Assembly (NCBI GenBank): GCA_013003425.1
Contig: JABDJB010000078.1
Location: 92,961 to 156,960 of the forward strand
Reading direction: 5' to 3'
DNA: 64,000 bases
Origin: Gammaproteobacteria bacterium
GTDB taxonomy: Bacteria; Pseudomonadota; Gammaproteobacteria; Steroidobacterales; JABDKV01
Shown here: positions 27,939-38,119 of the stretch, piece after piece
How the letters are laid out: each line of letters opens with the position of its first letter
Position numbering within the stretch: the first letter of the stretch is position 1
Notes under the pieces: generated by a model
The model's input: only the letters and a program-made list of their open reading frames with translations
What the model was told of the DNA's origin: nothing
Database searches by the model: none
Translations under genes and position numbers: made by a program

Positions 27939-28136
27939 CTAGCTGTACGGCAGCATGCGGCGTACGGCTTTGACGTCGCTCTCTGCCACCTGCAGGGTGG
28001 CACGCAACTGGCGCTTACGCTTTGGCTTTTTCTTGGTAAGAATATGGTTCAGGTGCGACTGCTTGCGCTTGTAGCCACCAGAACCAGTGCGACGGAACCG
28101 CTTCGCGGCCCCGCGATTGGTCTTCATCTTCGGCAT
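27939..28136 (-). CDS. rpmI: Large ribosomal subunit protein bL35
   Basis: This 65-residue, strongly basic protein starts [20 protein letters not shown] and matches L35 along its full length. The AAGNHIL-type segment of other species reads [18 protein letters not shown]. It sits between infC and rplT. Confidence 0.98.
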   Translation of the reverse strand: MPKMKTNRGAAKRFRRTGSGGYKRKQSHLNHILTKKKPKRKRQLRATLQVAESDVKAVRRMLPYS

Positions 28137-28207
28137 TTTCGTGCTCCTTCAATTAGCCGCGGCACGACAACCTATGCGTGACGGGCGAAACGCAGCCGTA
28201 GCTGCGC

Positions 28208-28732
28208 TTACTTTTTCTTTGGCGCTATCACCATGACCAGCTGGCGGCCTTCCATTTTTGGATACTGCTCGACGGTGCCAAGATCTTCGAGATCTTTCTG
28301 GACCCTATCGAGCATGGCCCGCCCCAGATCCTGGTGCGCCATCTCGCGACCGCGGAAACGTAACGTAACCTTGGCCTTGTCTCCACTGCTCAGGAACTTT
28401 GTCAGGTTCTTCAGCTTTACCTTGTAATCACCGTCGTCCGTTCCCGGGCGAAACTTAACTTCCTTGACGTGAATCTGCTTCTGTTTCTTGCGTGCTACCT
28501 GCGCCTTCTTCGATTCTTCGAAGAGGTACTTGCCGTAGTCCATGATGCGGCAAACCGGTGGTTCCGCATTCGGTGAAACTTCTACCAGATCCATCGCGGC
28601 ACTTTTCGCCAAGTCACGGGCCTCTTCGATAGTCATAACGCCCGCCTGCTCTCCGTCAGAGCTAATTACACGCACACTCGGCGAAGTAATTTCCTGGTTA
28701 CGTTTTGCTCTCTTGGCTTTAGGTGCTGCTAT
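28208..28732 (-). CDS. infC: Translation initiation factor IF-3, ATA start codon
   Basis: The frame upstream of the first GTG continues to residues reading [20 protein letters not shown], the expected IF-3 N-terminus. The only codon with a properly spaced ribosome-binding site is ATA at 28730-28732 (GGAGG 8 bases upstream), giving 174 residues. No ATG, GTG or TTG starts the gene there. IF-3 rejects non-canonical start codons, and in E. coli infC uses ATT for autoregulation; ATA here would serve the same purpose. The gene begins 3 bases after the thrS stop. The C-terminal domain ([20 protein letters not shown]) is intact. Confidence 0.95.
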   Translation of the reverse strand: MAAPKAKRAKRNQEITSPSVRVISSDGEQAGVMTIEEARDLAKSAAMDLVEVSPNAEPPVCRIMDYGKYLFEESKKAQVARKKQKQIHVKEVKFRPGTDDGDYKVKLKNLTKFLSSGDKAKVTLRFRGREMAHQDLGRAMLDRVQKDLEDLGTVEQYPKMEGRQLVMVIAPKKK

Positions 28733-28735
28733 GTT

Positions 28736-30661
28736 TCAGTCCTCCAAACTAATGCGGCCGCGGCGCGCGCAATCTTCGGCCAGGCGCCCGGCAAACTTGT
28801 CTGTCGACATGCCGCCAAGGTCCTCGCCACTGCGCGTGCGCACGGCCACGACTTTGTCCGCCTGCTCCCGGTCGCCAACGACCAGCAGATAGGGGACGCG
28901 TTGTATCGTGTGCTCGCGGATTTTAAGCCCGATTTTTTCGTTTCTCAAGTCAGTTTCGACTTGAAAACCCTGTTTTTTCAGGGATTGCGCCACTTCTTCA
29001 GCATAGGCTGCCTGGCGGTCGGTAATGGTCAGGACCACCGCCTGCACCGGAGCCAGCCAGGGAGGCAGTGAACCGGCGAAATGCTCGATCAATACGCCAA
29101 TAAAGCGCTCCAGTGAGCCCAGAATCGCCCGGTGCAGCATGACCGGCACCTGGTGTGAGCTGTCCCGGTCGACGTATTTGGCCCCCAGCCGGGCCGGCAT
29201 GGAGAAGTCCAGCTGCACCGTGCCCAGCTGCCAGACCCGGCCAATGCTGTCATGCATGAAAAAATCGATTTTCGGCCCGTAGAAGGCCCCCTCGCCCTCC
29301 TCGACCCGGTGTTCCAGGCCAATCTGCTCGAGGGCCTGAGCCAGCGCCTGCTCCGCCTTGTCCCAAAGCGCGTCCTCACCGACCCGCTTTTCCGGGCGGG
29401 TGGACAGGGCCACCGAGACGTCGTCGAAGCCAAAATCGGCATAGACGCTCATCAGCAGCTCGATAAACCCGGCAACCTCCTGCTGGATCTGGCCCTCGGT
29501 GCAGAAGATATGCGCATCATCCTGGGTGAAATTGCGCACCCGCATCAGCCCGTGCAGCGTGCCGCTGGCCTCGTTTCGATGACACGAACCAAATTCCGCC
29601 ATGCGGATTGGCAGGTCGCGGTAGCTGTGCAGGTGCTGGTTGAATATCTGCACGTGGCACGGGCAGTTCATCGGCTTGATGGCGTACTGCCGGTTTTCCG
29701 AACCGGTGGTGAACATGTTCTCGCCGTACTTGCCCCAATGCCCTGATTTTTCCCACAGGCTGCGGTCGAGGATTTGTGGCGTGTGTACTTCCTGGTAGCC
29801 GGCCTCCTCCAGCCGGGTACGCAGGTAGTCCTGGATTGTCCGGTAAAGCCGCCAACCCTTGTCGTGCCAGAACACCATCCCCGGGGCCTCGGGCTGGGTA
29901 TGAAACAGGTCGAGCAGCTTGCCAAAGCGCCGATGGTCGCGCTTCTCGGCCTCTTCCAGACGGTGCAGATAGGCCTTCAGCGCATCCTTGTTCGGCCAGG
30001 CCGTACCGTAAATCCGCTGCAGCATTTCGTTGTTCGAATCACCGCGCCAGTAGGCGCCGGCAAGCTTTGTCAGCTTGAAGGCTTTTATTCTTCCGGTGCT
30101 CGGCACATGTGGCCCGCGACACAGATCTTTCCAGTCGCCTTGCCGGTAGAGGCCAATCTCCTCATCTGCAGGGATCGCCTCGATTATTTCCGCCTTGTAA
30201 TGCTCACCCTCACTGCGGAAGTACGCGATCGCCTCGTCGCGTGCCAGGACTTCCCGCTGTACGGGCAAATCTGCCGCGGCAAGTTTCTTCATCCGCGCCT
30301 CGATCTTTTCCAGGTCTTCCGGTGTAAACGGGCGTTCAAACGAAAAATCGTAATAAAAGCCATCGTCGATTACCGGGCCGATGGTGATCTGCGCCGACGG
30401 AAACAACTCCTTTACCGCCTGTGCCAGCAGGTGCGCAGTTGAATGCCGCAGTACTTCCAGCCCGTCCTCGTCCTTCGCGGTGACGATTGCCACTTCGGAG
30501 TCTTCGTCGATGACGTGCGAGGTATCGACAAGCTGTCCATCGACGCGGCCGGCAAGCGCCGCGCGCGCCAGCCCGGGACCAATGTCTGCGGCCAGGTCTG
30601 CGACAGACACCGGTGTATCGAAACTTCTTTTGCTGCCGTCAGGCAGTGTCAGTACCGGCAT
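28736..30661 (-). CDS. thrS: Threonyl-tRNA synthetase
   Basis: This 641-residue enzyme has the N-terminal TGS domain ([14 protein letters not shown]), the editing domain with [12 protein letters not shown], class II motifs such as [12 protein letters not shown] (zinc-binding Cys) and FRNEASG-equivalent [17 protein letters not shown], and a C-terminal anticodon-binding domain. I start at ATG 30659-30661, 13 codons inside the longest frame, which matches the family length. The ribosome-binding site is weak, so a leader structure may control it, as in E. coli. Confidence 0.97.
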   Translation of the reverse strand: MPVLTLPDGSKRSFDTPVSVADLAADIGPGLARAALAGRVDGQLVDTSHVIDEDSEVAIVTAKDEDGLEVLRHSTAHLLAQAVKELFPSAQITIGPVIDDGFYYDFSFERPFTPEDLEKIEARMKKLAAADLPVQREVLARDEAIAYFRSEGEHYKAEIIEAIPADEEIGLYRQGDWKDLCRGPHVPSTGRIKAFKLTKLAGAYWRGDSNNEMLQRIYGTAWPNKDALKAYLHRLEEAEKRDHRRFGKLLDLFHTQPEAPGMVFWHDKGWRLYRTIQDYLRTRLEEAGYQEVHTPQILDRSLWEKSGHWGKYGENMFTTGSENRQYAIKPMNCPCHVQIFNQHLHSYRDLPIRMAEFGSCHRNEASGTLHGLMRVRNFTQDDAHIFCTEGQIQQEVAGFIELLMSVYADFGFDDVSVALSTRPEKRVGEDALWDKAEQALAQALEQIGLEHRVEEGEGAFYGPKIDFFMHDSIGRVWQLGTVQLDFSMPARLGAKYVDRDSSHQVPVMLHRAILGSLERFIGVLIEHFAGSLPPWLAPVQAVVLTITDRQAAYAEEVAQSLKKQGFQVETDLRNEKIGLKIREHTIQRVPYLLVVGDREQADKVVAVRTRSGEDLGGMSTDKFAGRLAEDCARRGRISLED

Positions 30662-30719
30662 GGGATTGGTCTGTAATGGCGCAAAAACTAAGGGGCGCAA
30701 CAGCGCCCCACGGTGAACC

Positions 30720-30794
30720 TGGTAGGCGCGGGCGGGATCGAACCACCGACCACTACCATGTCAAGGTAGTGCTCTACCACTGAGCTACGCGCCT
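30720..30794 (-). tRNA. tRNA-Val (anticodon GAC)
   Basis: On the minus strand AGGCGCG pairs with CGCGCCT, followed by discriminator A and an encoded CCA (30720-30722). The D-arm contains AGCTCAGTGGTAGAGC, and the anticodon stem CTACC/GGTAG closes loop TTGACAT with anticodon GAC. The T-arm has GGTTCGATCCC. It lies 58 bases upstream of thrS, a common arrangement. Confidence 0.96.
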
Positions 30795-30852
30795 CAAGGG
30801 CGGTACAAGATACCGGAAGCCCCCGTTCGGCGGCAAGTGGCCGCTGCCGTCC

Positions 30853-32916
30853 TCAGCCGGTACCGGTTTTGGCCTGCCGCCGGGTGGGGCTGCCGGCTGT
30901 GCCGCCGGGCAAGCCCAGGCCGTAGCGGCGCACCCGTTCTATTTCATCCCGCAGCCTTGCGGCATCCTCGAACTCCAGGTCGCTGGCGTGCTTGTACATC
31001 TGCTGTTCCAGCCCGTCGATGTGCTGCTTCAGCTCACCCGCACTCATGCGCTGGTAACGGGCCATTTCCTCGGCCACCTTGCGCGGGGTGCGCCGTCGGG
31101 GATCATGCGCAGCGTGCGCACCCTCCATTATGTCGGCCACCGCCTTGTTGATGGACTGCGGCGTGATGCCATGCTCCTTGTTATGCGCCACCTGCCTTTT
31201 GCGCCGCCTGTCAGTCTCGTCGATGGCCCTCTGCATCGACCCGGTCATCCTGTCGGCATACATGATCGCCCGGCCATTTATGTTGCGCGCCGCCCGACCG
31301 ACCGTCTGAATCAGTGAGCGATCCGAACGCAGGAACCCTTCCTTGTCGGCATCGAGGATCGCAACCAGTGATACTTCCGGCATATCCAGGCCTTCGCGGA
31401 GCAGATTTATGCCGACCAGCACATCAAATTTACCCAGACGGAGGTCACGGATAATCTCTGTGCGCTCAACGGTATCAATGTCCGAGTGCAGATAACGTAC
31501 CCGCACGCCATGTTCACGCAGGTATTCGGTCAAATCCTCCGCCATGCGCTTGGTCAGTGTCGTTATCAGCACCCGCTCGCCATTTTCGACTGTCGCATTG
31601 ATTTCGGACAGCGCATCGTCCACCTGCGACGAGACCGGGCGCACCTCCACGACGGGATCAACCAGCCCGGTGGGCCGCACCACCTGCTCGACGGTATTGT
31701 CGGCATGCTCGCGCTCGTACTGGCCGGGCGTGGCCGACACAAAAATGGTCTGCGGCGCCAGGCGTTCCCACTCATCGAAGCGTAGGGGCCGGTTGTCGAG
31801 CGCCGATGGCAAGCGGAAGCCAAATTCGACCAGCGTTTCCTTACGCGAACGGTCGCCGCGAAACATCGCGCCAAGCTGGGGCACCGTGGCGTGACTTTCG
31901 TCGACTATCAGCAAGGCGTCGTCAGGCAGGTAGTCGTACAATGTAGGTGGCGGTTGACCTTCCGCGCGGCCGGACAGGTAGCGCGAGTAGTTTTCGATGC
32001 CCGAGCAGTACCCGAGCTCATTGATCATTTCGATGTCATACAACGTGCGCTGAGCCAGCCGCTGCGCCTCAAGCAGCTTGTTTGCGCTACGCAGTTGGTC
32101 CAGTCGAATGCGCAGCTCATCCTTGATCTGATCAACAGCACGCAACATCGTTTCGCGCGGCGTAACGTAGTGCGTACCAGGGAAGATAGTGAACCGCGGT
32201 ATCTTGCGCACGACCTCGCCGGTCAGCGGGTCAAACAGGCTCAGTGACTCCACTTCCTCGTCGAACAGCTCTATCCGCAATGCCTCCCGTTCGTTTTCTG
32301 CCGGGAATACATCAATCAGGTCGCCACGGACGCGGTAAGTGCCCGGGCGCAGCTCTATCTCATTACGCTTGTACTGCATCTCGGCCAATGACCGCAAAAT
32401 TTCCCGCTGGTCGATAATCTCGCCACGCGACAGGTGCAACACCATGCGGAAATACATCTCCGGATCGCCCAGCCCGTAGATCGCTGACACTGTCGCCACA
32501 ATGATGACGTCCGGGCGCTCCAGCAACGCCTTTGTCGCCGACAGCCGCATCTGCTCGATATGCGAGTTTATCGAGGCATCTTTCTCGATAAATGTATCGG
32601 TCGATGGTACGTAGGCTTCCGGCTGGTAGTAGTCGTAATAGGAAACAAAGTACTCCACGGCGTTTTGCGGGAAAAACTCCCGCATCTCACCGTAGAGCTG
32701 CGCAGCAAGCGTCTTGTTATGCGCCATGATCAATGCCGGGCGCTGCTGTGCCTGAATGATGTTGGCCATGGTGAACGTCTTGCCGGAGCCGGTTACACCC
32801 AGCAGGGTCTGCCGTGCAAGCCCGTTTTCAATGCCTTCGAGCAGCCCGGCTATCGCAGCCGGCTGGTCGCCGGCCGGCGCGAAGTCCGCCTGCAATTTGA
32901 ACTGGTGGTGAGCCAT
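30853..32916 (-). CDS. uvrB: Excinuclease ABC subunit B
   Basis: This 687-residue DNA-repair helicase-like protein starts at ATG 32914-32916 ([12 protein letters not shown]); the longer frame upstream is not UvrB-like. Motifs include Walker [11 protein letters not shown], the beta-hairpin region [29 protein letters not shown], and the C-terminal UVR domain that contacts UvrC. It loads onto damaged DNA with UvrA and directs UvrC incision. It is divergent from aspC with 55 bases between the starts. Confidence 0.97.
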   Translation of the reverse strand: MAHHQFKLQADFAPAGDQPAAIAGLLEGIENGLARQTLLGVTGSGKTFTMANIIQAQQRPALIMAHNKTLAAQLYGEMREFFPQNAVEYFVSYYDYYQPEAYVPSTDTFIEKDASINSHIEQMRLSATKALLERPDVIIVATVSAIYGLGDPEMYFRMVLHLSRGEIIDQREILRSLAEMQYKRNEIELRPGTYRVRGDLIDVFPAENEREALRIELFDEEVESLSLFDPLTGEVVRKIPRFTIFPGTHYVTPRETMLRAVDQIKDELRIRLDQLRSANKLLEAQRLAQRTLYDIEMINELGYCSGIENYSRYLSGRAEGQPPPTLYDYLPDDALLIVDESHATVPQLGAMFRGDRSRKETLVEFGFRLPSALDNRPLRFDEWERLAPQTIFVSATPGQYEREHADNTVEQVVRPTGLVDPVVEVRPVSSQVDDALSEINATVENGERVLITTLTKRMAEDLTEYLREHGVRVRYLHSDIDTVERTEIIRDLRLGKFDVLVGINLLREGLDMPEVSLVAILDADKEGFLRSDRSLIQTVGRAARNINGRAIMYADRMTGSMQRAIDETDRRRKRQVAHNKEHGITPQSINKAVADIMEGAHAAHDPRRRTPRKVAEEMARYQRMSAGELKQHIDGLEQQMYKHASDLEFEDAARLRDEIERVRRYGLGLPGGTAGSPTRRQAKTGTG

Positions 32917-32971
32917 GGTTGTCTGGCTTAAGATACCCCGCTCGCATCGCAACTGACAATCGGAGCCTGAC

Positions 32972-34153
32972 GTGAGCATAGACCTGTCGCGGAGGATCAA
33001 CCGCATCAAAGCTTCCGCCACCATGGCGGTTACAGCGCTTGCTGCACAGTTGCGCGCCGAGGGCAAGGATGTCATTGGACTGGGCGCAGGAGAACCGGAC
33101 TTTGACACGCCATCGCATATCAAGGAAGCAGCAATGCAGGCCATCCGCGACGGGCATACCAAATACACTGAGGTCGGAGGCACGGCAGAACTCAAGCAGG
33201 CCGTCATCGACAAGTATGCCCGCGACAACGACTTGCAGTACGTACCCGACCAGATAATCGTATCGGCGGGCGCCAAGCAGTGCATTTTTAACCTGTGCCA
33301 GATTCTGCTCGACGATGGTGACGAGGTAATCGTGCCAGCGCCTTACTGGGTCTCGTATCACGACATCCCGCGTCTTTGTGGTGCACGAGTCACCGAAATG
33401 TTTGCCGGCCCGGGACAACACTTTCGTATAACGCCAGATCAGCTGGCTGCATCCATAAGTGATCGCACGCGCCTGGTGCTGCTGAACAGCCCGTGCAATC
33501 CCACCGGGGCTGTCTATACCCGCGATGAACTGGCCGCGCTGGGCGAGGTGCTGCTGGAACACGAACAAGTTGTCGTGGCAACCGACGATATTTACGAGCA
33601 TATCTGCTGGGCTGACGAGCCTTTCTGCAGTTTTGCCACAGCCAATCCGGCGTTGCGTGACCGCACCGTTGTCATCAATGGTGTGTCCAAGGCCTATGCA
33701 ATGACCGGCTGGCGTATTGGTTACGCTGCCGGACCAGTTGAACTGGTCGCCGCCATGAAAAAGGTGCAGGGCCAGAGCACTACCAATGCGGCATCGGTCA
33801 GCCAGGCTGCGGCTGTGGCAGCGCTGCAGGGAGAACAGCAATGCGTAGCGGCGATGACTGCTGAATTCAGGGAACGGCACGATTATGTATTGCAGCAGCT
33901 CGAGTCCATTCCCGATGTGCACTGCGAGCCGGCCGGCGGAACATTCTATCTTTTCCCGGACATGCGGCGCCTGATACGCCGTCTCGAAATGGAAGACGAC
34001 CTGGAGCTGACGCGCCACCTGCTCGACGAAGCCGGGGTTGCGCTGGTTGGGGGATCGGCCTTCGGCGCGCCGGGCTTTGTGCGTATTTCCTACGCAACTG
34101 CCCTGACCAAGCTGGAAACCGCCATGGACAGGCTCAAGGTGGCGCTTGGCTGA
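32972..34153 (+). CDS. Aspartate aminotransferase, class I-beta type
   Basis: This 393-residue PLP enzyme has the I-beta aspartate transaminase pattern: [35 protein letters not shown] and the PLP lysine in [16 protein letters not shown], with Arg of the substrate site in FVRISYA. It would interconvert aspartate and oxaloacetate with glutamate as amino partner; prephenate aminotransferase activity is possible in this subgroup. The GTG start at 32972 follows GGAG. It is followed after about 60 bases by tRNA-Asn. Confidence 0.92.
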   Translation: MSIDLSRRINRIKASATMAVTALAAQLRAEGKDVIGLGAGEPDFDTPSHIKEAAMQAIRDGHTKYTEVGGTAELKQAVIDKYARDNDLQYVPDQIIVSAGAKQCIFNLCQILLDDGDEVIVPAPYWVSYHDIPRLCGARVTEMFAGPGQHFRITPDQLAASISDRTRLVLLNSPCNPTGAVYTRDELAALGEVLLEHEQVVVATDDIYEHICWADEPFCSFATANPALRDRTVVINGVSKAYAMTGWRIGYAAGPVELVAAMKKVQGQSTTNAASVSQAAAVAALQGEQQCVAAMTAEFRERHDYVLQQLESIPDVHCEPAGGTFYLFPDMRRLIRRLEMEDDLELTRHLLDEAGVALVGGSAFGAPGFVRISYATALTKLETAMDRLKVALG

Positions 34154-34211
34154 CCGCCAGCGGTTCCTTGACTTGCCCTGATCGCACAGACAGAATGACG
34201 CGCTTCGCGCT

Positions 34212-34287
34212 TCCCCGGTAGCTCAGTTGGTAGAGCGGGTGACTGTTAATCACTAGGTCGTTGGTTCGAGTCCGACCCGGGGAGCCA
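34212..34287 (+). tRNA. tRNA-Asn (anticodon GTT)
   Basis: TCCCCGG pairs with CCGGGGA, then discriminator G and an encoded CCA (34285-34287). The D-arm has AGCTCAGTTGGTAGAGC, the anticodon loop CTGTTAA gives anticodon GTT at 34245-34247, and the T-arm has GGTTCGAGTCC. A terminator follows 12 bases later. Confidence 0.97.
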
Positions 34288-34299
34288 GGTTCAGTAAGA

Positions 34300-34329
34300 G
34301 GGGGAATGCTGTTGCATTCCCCCTTTTTT
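34300..34329 (+). terminator. Rho-independent terminator after tRNA-Asn
   Basis: A perfect 10-bp stem (34300-34309 with 34314-34323, loop TGTT) is followed by six T. It ends the tRNA-Asn transcript; no T-run exists on the other side, so it does not serve the convergent acylase gene. Confidence 0.92.
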
Positions 34330-34346
34330 ATGCTTCTTGCTGCCGG

Positions 34347-37031
34347 CTACAGAACCGGACAAGCGGGCCCCGGCGGCAGCAGGAACATCTGACGCATCAG
34401 CGCCAGGTCCTGCAGGTCAACCGTGCCATCGCCGTTGAAATCTCCATCCTGATCTGTGGTCAGGAACACCTCGCGCAGAAGCGCCAGGTCCTGCAGGTCG
34501 ACAAACATGTCCTGGTTCAGATCTCCGTCGCAAAAATTGCCAAAGCCGTCGCCGTCAGTGTCACGCTGAGCGGGATTGGCGACCTCGGTGCAGTTGTCAG
34601 TGCTGTCCAGAACGCCGTCATTATCCGAGTCAATGGAGCGTGGCCCGGTCAGCGTAACGGTACTGTAGTTGAGGTCTGCTTCAATTTCCGCATCGGTGAA
34701 TGGCAGCCGCACCCATTGCTTGTTGGCGTACAGCGCAGTCTGGTCAGCATAATTCGGATTCTCCGGGTCGCTTGACTGCGAGTAGCTCAGCAGCGCATCA
34801 GCTACCACGCCGTCGTCATTCCAGGTCACTGTCTGCATATAGCTGTTGCCGTAATTAATCGGCGAATAACCAACGCCGCTCTGCAGGTCTGCCTCAATAG
34901 TACTGAACATGCCGGACCCGTCAGCCCCGCCATGTATCGGATAACGTACGGCGTTCCTTTCGTCAAAGTGGATGTCGCCCCACACTGCATCCACCGCAAT
35001 GCCATTGTCGTTAAGACGCTGGACGCCGGTCGCCAGGTACTGCATCAGCTGGTCACGAATTGCAGGGTCGGTATCGGCCAGATCACGCGGCGTGTTGACC
35101 GGGTCCGCCGGGTCGAACGGCGTTTCGAACAGAGAAAGAAACAGCGGATCGCTGTCTTGAGCAAAAATCGTCACGAGAAACTCGGCCCAGATTTGCGGGC
35201 CGACGCTGTCAGCATTCTGCTTCCTGTCCCAGTTTGCCAGCGTATTGCAAGCCAGCCCGACATCAACAATTAAGCCGTCGCCCAGATCCACCATCGGCCC
35301 GTCAGCCTGGCAAAGTGCCACAAGGTCATCCAGCAACAGCTCGGCACCGTAATTACGACTGCCAAACATCACATCCTGGAGCGTACTGAGGGTAAAGCCT
35401 GGCGCGCCAAGCCCGTCACTTCCAGCCAGTCGCTCTTCGACCATTTTCAGGCCAAGTCTCGTGCGCAGGCTGCGTGCTGACTCCTCCGTATCAAACAGTG
35501 GCGAAAAACCGGTTAACGGCGTCGCCGGATTAGTCACCCAGTGATTGTCATTCGAGTTGGTAACGTAGGTCTGGTTCTGCAGCGAGGGCAGGTTATCGCT
35601 GCCGATAATGCCCGCCTGCGGCGCACTGGGATCGACATCCCAGCGACAGGCTGTGCTACTGCCGTCGAGCACAATCAGCCCGGTCAGGGAAGCAATCTGG
35701 CCACCCGTGAACGAAGGCGTACAACTGGCAAGCTTGTCGCTGCTGACATTGGGCACTACGGAAATATCACCATAAAAGGCATTCCCGGCGCTGTCTGCCG
35801 CGACGGTATGCACCCATGGCAGGCCAAGATTATCGTTGAGGACATTGATGAATTCGTCCAGGGAACTGGCCTGGTTCATCAGCCGAAACTGCTCAATCGC
35901 ACGCAGGTTGTCTGCGTTGGCATCACCCACGGCAAAGATGTTTGCCCCCAGCGCCCAGATAGAGGCGCCGAGCACGGGCGTGAAATCCAGTATCCAGCCA
36001 TGAACCGAACGGTAGAAAGTGTGATCGCGGACTTCGACGCCAGTGGCAGTGGTTACCTCGATACTCACCGGGTGCTGTTCGAGCTCCATTGCCTTGCCGT
36101 TGTACAGGTATTGTGTCGGGTTACCAGGGACAAGCGGCACGTCGAACAAGGTAAAGCGCCAGGCCGGAGAAACGGTATGACTCCAGGCTACATCCTTATT
36201 GAACCCGATATTGACATAGGGCACTCCATGCAGCGATGCGCCCATTACATCCAGCTCACCGGGAATGGTCAGGTGGATCTGGTACCAGCGCAGCGGGCCG
36301 TCCCAGGGAAAGTGCGGATTACCCAGCACCATGCCCCTGCCGCTTTGTGTCGCAGTGCTGCCAAGGGCATACATATTCGATCCGAGATCCGACAGGCGAC
36401 GCATGCCCGCGAACATGGAAAAATCTGCTTTTTCAATCGCCTGCTTCAGCGATCTTTCGTAACGCTTTTCACCAGCCTTTGATCTTTGCGCCCCGGGTGG
36501 TTCAGCCGAACGAATGAGCGAAACCAGCTCCCCTGCGCTGCCACGCAGGATCAGCTTGTAGAACACCTTGAGCATGTCACGTGCGGTGATTGGCCGTACC
36601 CATCCCTGATCACGACAGTCTGCAGGCAGATTGGCCAGTCCGGTATCGGCCAGGTAGCGGTTGTAGCCGTCGGCATAACCCGCGGCCAACTCCCGACCCT
36701 GCTGGCTTGCTGCAGCATAGAATTGATCTATGAAATCTTCATTGTTTACCAGGGTGTAGAAAAAATCCTGGTCGACACGCCCGGGGCTGTCGCCGAAGTG
36801 GAATGCCTGCCGGCCGTTGGCCTCAACCACCTCTCTGGCCAGAACACAGATATTGTGGCTGGCGTAAACGTAGCCATACCCATAACCAACACTCCCCCAG
36901 TCATCTGCCTTGATGTGGCTGATGCCGTACGATGTAGTTCTCACCTCCGAGCTGTAGTCTCCAACAGCTACGGCGCTGACCGGAAGCGATACTGAAAATA
37001 ATGCCGCACACAGGCGTAACCAGAAATTCAT
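34347..37031 (-). CDS. Penicillin-amidase-family Ntn hydrolase (AHL-acylase-like) with dockerin-like tail
   Basis: This 894-residue precursor has a signal peptide and the penicillin amidase/acyl-homoserine-lactone acylase layout. The catalytic Ser lies in DLGSNMYALGS at residue 218, nearly the position of Ser217 in PvdQ, followed by GNPHFPWDGPLRWYQ. Autocatalytic cleavage before this Ser would give alpha and beta chains. The C-terminus carries DADNDGVLDSTDNC, DTDGDGFGNFC and two dockerin-like Ca repeats (DLNQDMFVDLQDLALLR, DFNGDGTVDLQDLALMR). The start is ATG 37029-37031, 6 bases after GGAGG. Substrates could be acyl lactones, lipopeptides or lipids. Confidence 0.85.
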   Translation of the reverse strand: MNFWLRLCAALFSVSLPVSAVAVGDYSSEVRTTSYGISHIKADDWGSVGYGYGYVYASHNICVLAREVVEANGRQAFHFGDSPGRVDQDFFYTLVNNEDFIDQFYAAASQQGRELAAGYADGYNRYLADTGLANLPADCRDQGWVRPITARDMLKVFYKLILRGSAGELVSLIRSAEPPGAQRSKAGEKRYERSLKQAIEKADFSMFAGMRRLSDLGSNMYALGSTATQSGRGMVLGNPHFPWDGPLRWYQIHLTIPGELDVMGASLHGVPYVNIGFNKDVAWSHTVSPAWRFTLFDVPLVPGNPTQYLYNGKAMELEQHPVSIEVTTATGVEVRDHTFYRSVHGWILDFTPVLGASIWALGANIFAVGDANADNLRAIEQFRLMNQASSLDEFINVLNDNLGLPWVHTVAADSAGNAFYGDISVVPNVSSDKLASCTPSFTGGQIASLTGLIVLDGSSTACRWDVDPSAPQAGIIGSDNLPSLQNQTYVTNSNDNHWVTNPATPLTGFSPLFDTEESARSLRTRLGLKMVEERLAGSDGLGAPGFTLSTLQDVMFGSRNYGAELLLDDLVALCQADGPMVDLGDGLIVDVGLACNTLANWDRKQNADSVGPQIWAEFLVTIFAQDSDPLFLSLFETPFDPADPVNTPRDLADTDPAIRDQLMQYLATGVQRLNDNGIAVDAVWGDIHFDERNAVRYPIHGGADGSGMFSTIEADLQSGVGYSPINYGNSYMQTVTWNDDGVVADALLSYSQSSDPENPNYADQTALYANKQWVRLPFTDAEIEADLNYSTVTLTGPRSIDSDNDGVLDSTDNCTEVANPAQRDTDGDGFGNFCDGDLNQDMFVDLQDLALLREVFLTTDQDGDFNGDGTVDLQDLALMRQMFLLPPGPACPVL

Positions 37032-37183
37032 ATACATCCTCCGCGCAGCTGGTCAGCTCAAACCATTGCGTCTTATTTTCAGCCTGCAGGCTGCAAGCCG
37101 TCCCCTTCCAACCATCTTGGATGAGGCGCGCACGGAGTGTCAATTTCCTTGTGCTATCGCCGCGACGTAGCTAAGGTCAGCGC

Positions 37184-37774
37184 GTGGATTTCAGGTCAAT
37201 TAAACATATTGCCGTCCTGTCTGCGCTGCTTTACAGCATGGGCGCCGGCGCCGAGACAGCACGCGGCTACTTCGAACTGGCGGGTTCACTTTATAACCCG
37301 GACTGGGAACTTCGTGAAAACGCCACCGGGCTGCGGCTATCCGGTGCCTGGCTGGTAACCGACAAACTGCGCATTCGTGGTACCTACAATACCGCAGATA
37401 CTGATTTCGTCGATCTGCCGATACGCGAACTGCGTGGCCTGCCATTTGGCAACTGGCGTGAGGCAGGTGTCGCTTATGTTCATCCGGTCGGCAGCAAAAC
37501 CAGGCTCGATCTGGAGCTTTCATACCAGGGCGTCGAACTGGCAGGCGATATCGAGTCCGGCAGTGGCGTAAGTGTTGGTATTCAACATATTTTTGACCAG
37601 CGTTTCAGCGGTTCACTTCGCTTCGGCTGGTTTGACCTGGACGGCAGCGACACGCGACTTACCGGGGAACTGCTCACGCAAATCGGTTCAAACGTTGCGC
37701 TGGTAACACGAATTGATGACACCGCTGGTTTTGATTTCACCTGGTATGAAGTGGGCCTGCGTTTCCGATTCTGA
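37184..37774 (+). CDS. Predicted outer-membrane beta-barrel protein
   Basis: This 196-residue protein has a hydrophobic export sequence (HIAVLSALLYSMGAGAET) and a regular succession of amphipathic strands such as TRLDLELSYQGVELAG and RFSGSLRFGWFDLDG, ending in the outer-membrane-type sequence YEVGLRFRF. It starts with GTG at 37184, with an AAGG-type site upstream. It is divergent from the acylase gene with about 150 bases between them. It is not closely related to the module-1/2 barrels. Function unknown. Confidence 0.7.
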   Translation: MDFRSIKHIAVLSALLYSMGAGAETARGYFELAGSLYNPDWELRENATGLRLSGAWLVTDKLRIRGTYNTADTDFVDLPIRELRGLPFGNWREAGVAYVHPVGSKTRLDLELSYQGVELAGDIESGSGVSVGIQHIFDQRFSGSLRFGWFDLDGSDTRLTGELLTQIGSNVALVTRIDDTAGFDFTWYEVGLRFRF

Positions 37775-37819
37775 AAACCCTCATTGACATAAAACTTTCT
37801 TTATGAGTTTTTCACACAT

Positions 37820-37862
37820 TGTGATCATCATCACGGCAGACTGCAAAAGCAATCCCTACACT
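37820..37862 (+). promoter_or_regulatory. Candidate class II CRP-dependent promoter
   Basis: TGTGA-TCATCA-TCACG at 37820-37835 matches the CRP consensus (TGTGA-N6-TCACA) at nine of ten arm positions. A -10-like TACACT lies at 37857-37862; a start near 37869 would put the CRP centre at about -41.5, the class II position. It precedes the 51-residue ORF by 25 bases. The inference is from sequence pattern and spacing only. Confidence 0.6.
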
Positions 37863-37893
37863 GGCGTCCACTCGAAACAGGAACCACTGGGCA

Positions 37894-38049
37894 ATGAGCG
37901 AAGATCACATCAAGACAGTTGTAATAGATCAACCGCTGGATCATCGCGCAGATGATCATGCGCATGAAGAGCCAATGCCTGAAAACTCAGATGCGCAGCA
38001 GCAGGATAACTATGCACCAGGTCCGCCACCTCCTTCGTGGCTGAGCTGA
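37894..38049 (+). CDS. 51-residue acidic microprotein, unknown function
   Basis: A short ORF starts MSEDHIKTVVIDQPLDHRAD, is rich in Asp/Glu/His/Gln and ends in a Pro-rich stretch PGPPPPSWLS. It is supported by its position between a CRP-type promoter and a strong terminator, with no competing reading frame. No transmembrane or signal segment is visible, so it should be cytoplasmic. A weak AGGA lies 12 bases upstream of the ATG. I know no family for it. Confidence 0.6.
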   Translation: MSEDHIKTVVIDQPLDHRADDHAHEEPMPENSDAQQQDNYAPGPPPPSWLS

Positions 38050-38072
38050 ATACGCCGGAAATACCCTGCAAC

Positions 38073-38102
38073 AAAAAAGGCGCCACCAGGGCGCCTTTTT
38101 TT
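38073..38102. terminator. Bidirectional terminator between microprotein and galU
   Basis: A GGCGCC stem (38079-38084 with 38090-38095) is flanked by six A on the left and seven T on the right, so it can act on both strands. It ends the microprotein transcript and the convergent galU transcript. Confidence 0.9.
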
Positions 38103-38119
38103 ATGCGGCTCGATGATTG

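Noticed and set aside
32828..34018. 396-residue ORF antisense to the aminotransferase
   Set aside because: It lies opposite a full-length, motif-complete aspartate aminotransferase and the uvrB start; its translation is Cys/His-rich with no family features.
35541..36482. 313-residue plus-strand ORF inside the acylase gene
   Set aside because: It is antisense to a continuous Ntn-hydrolase reading frame with catalytic residues; no ribosome-binding site or family match.
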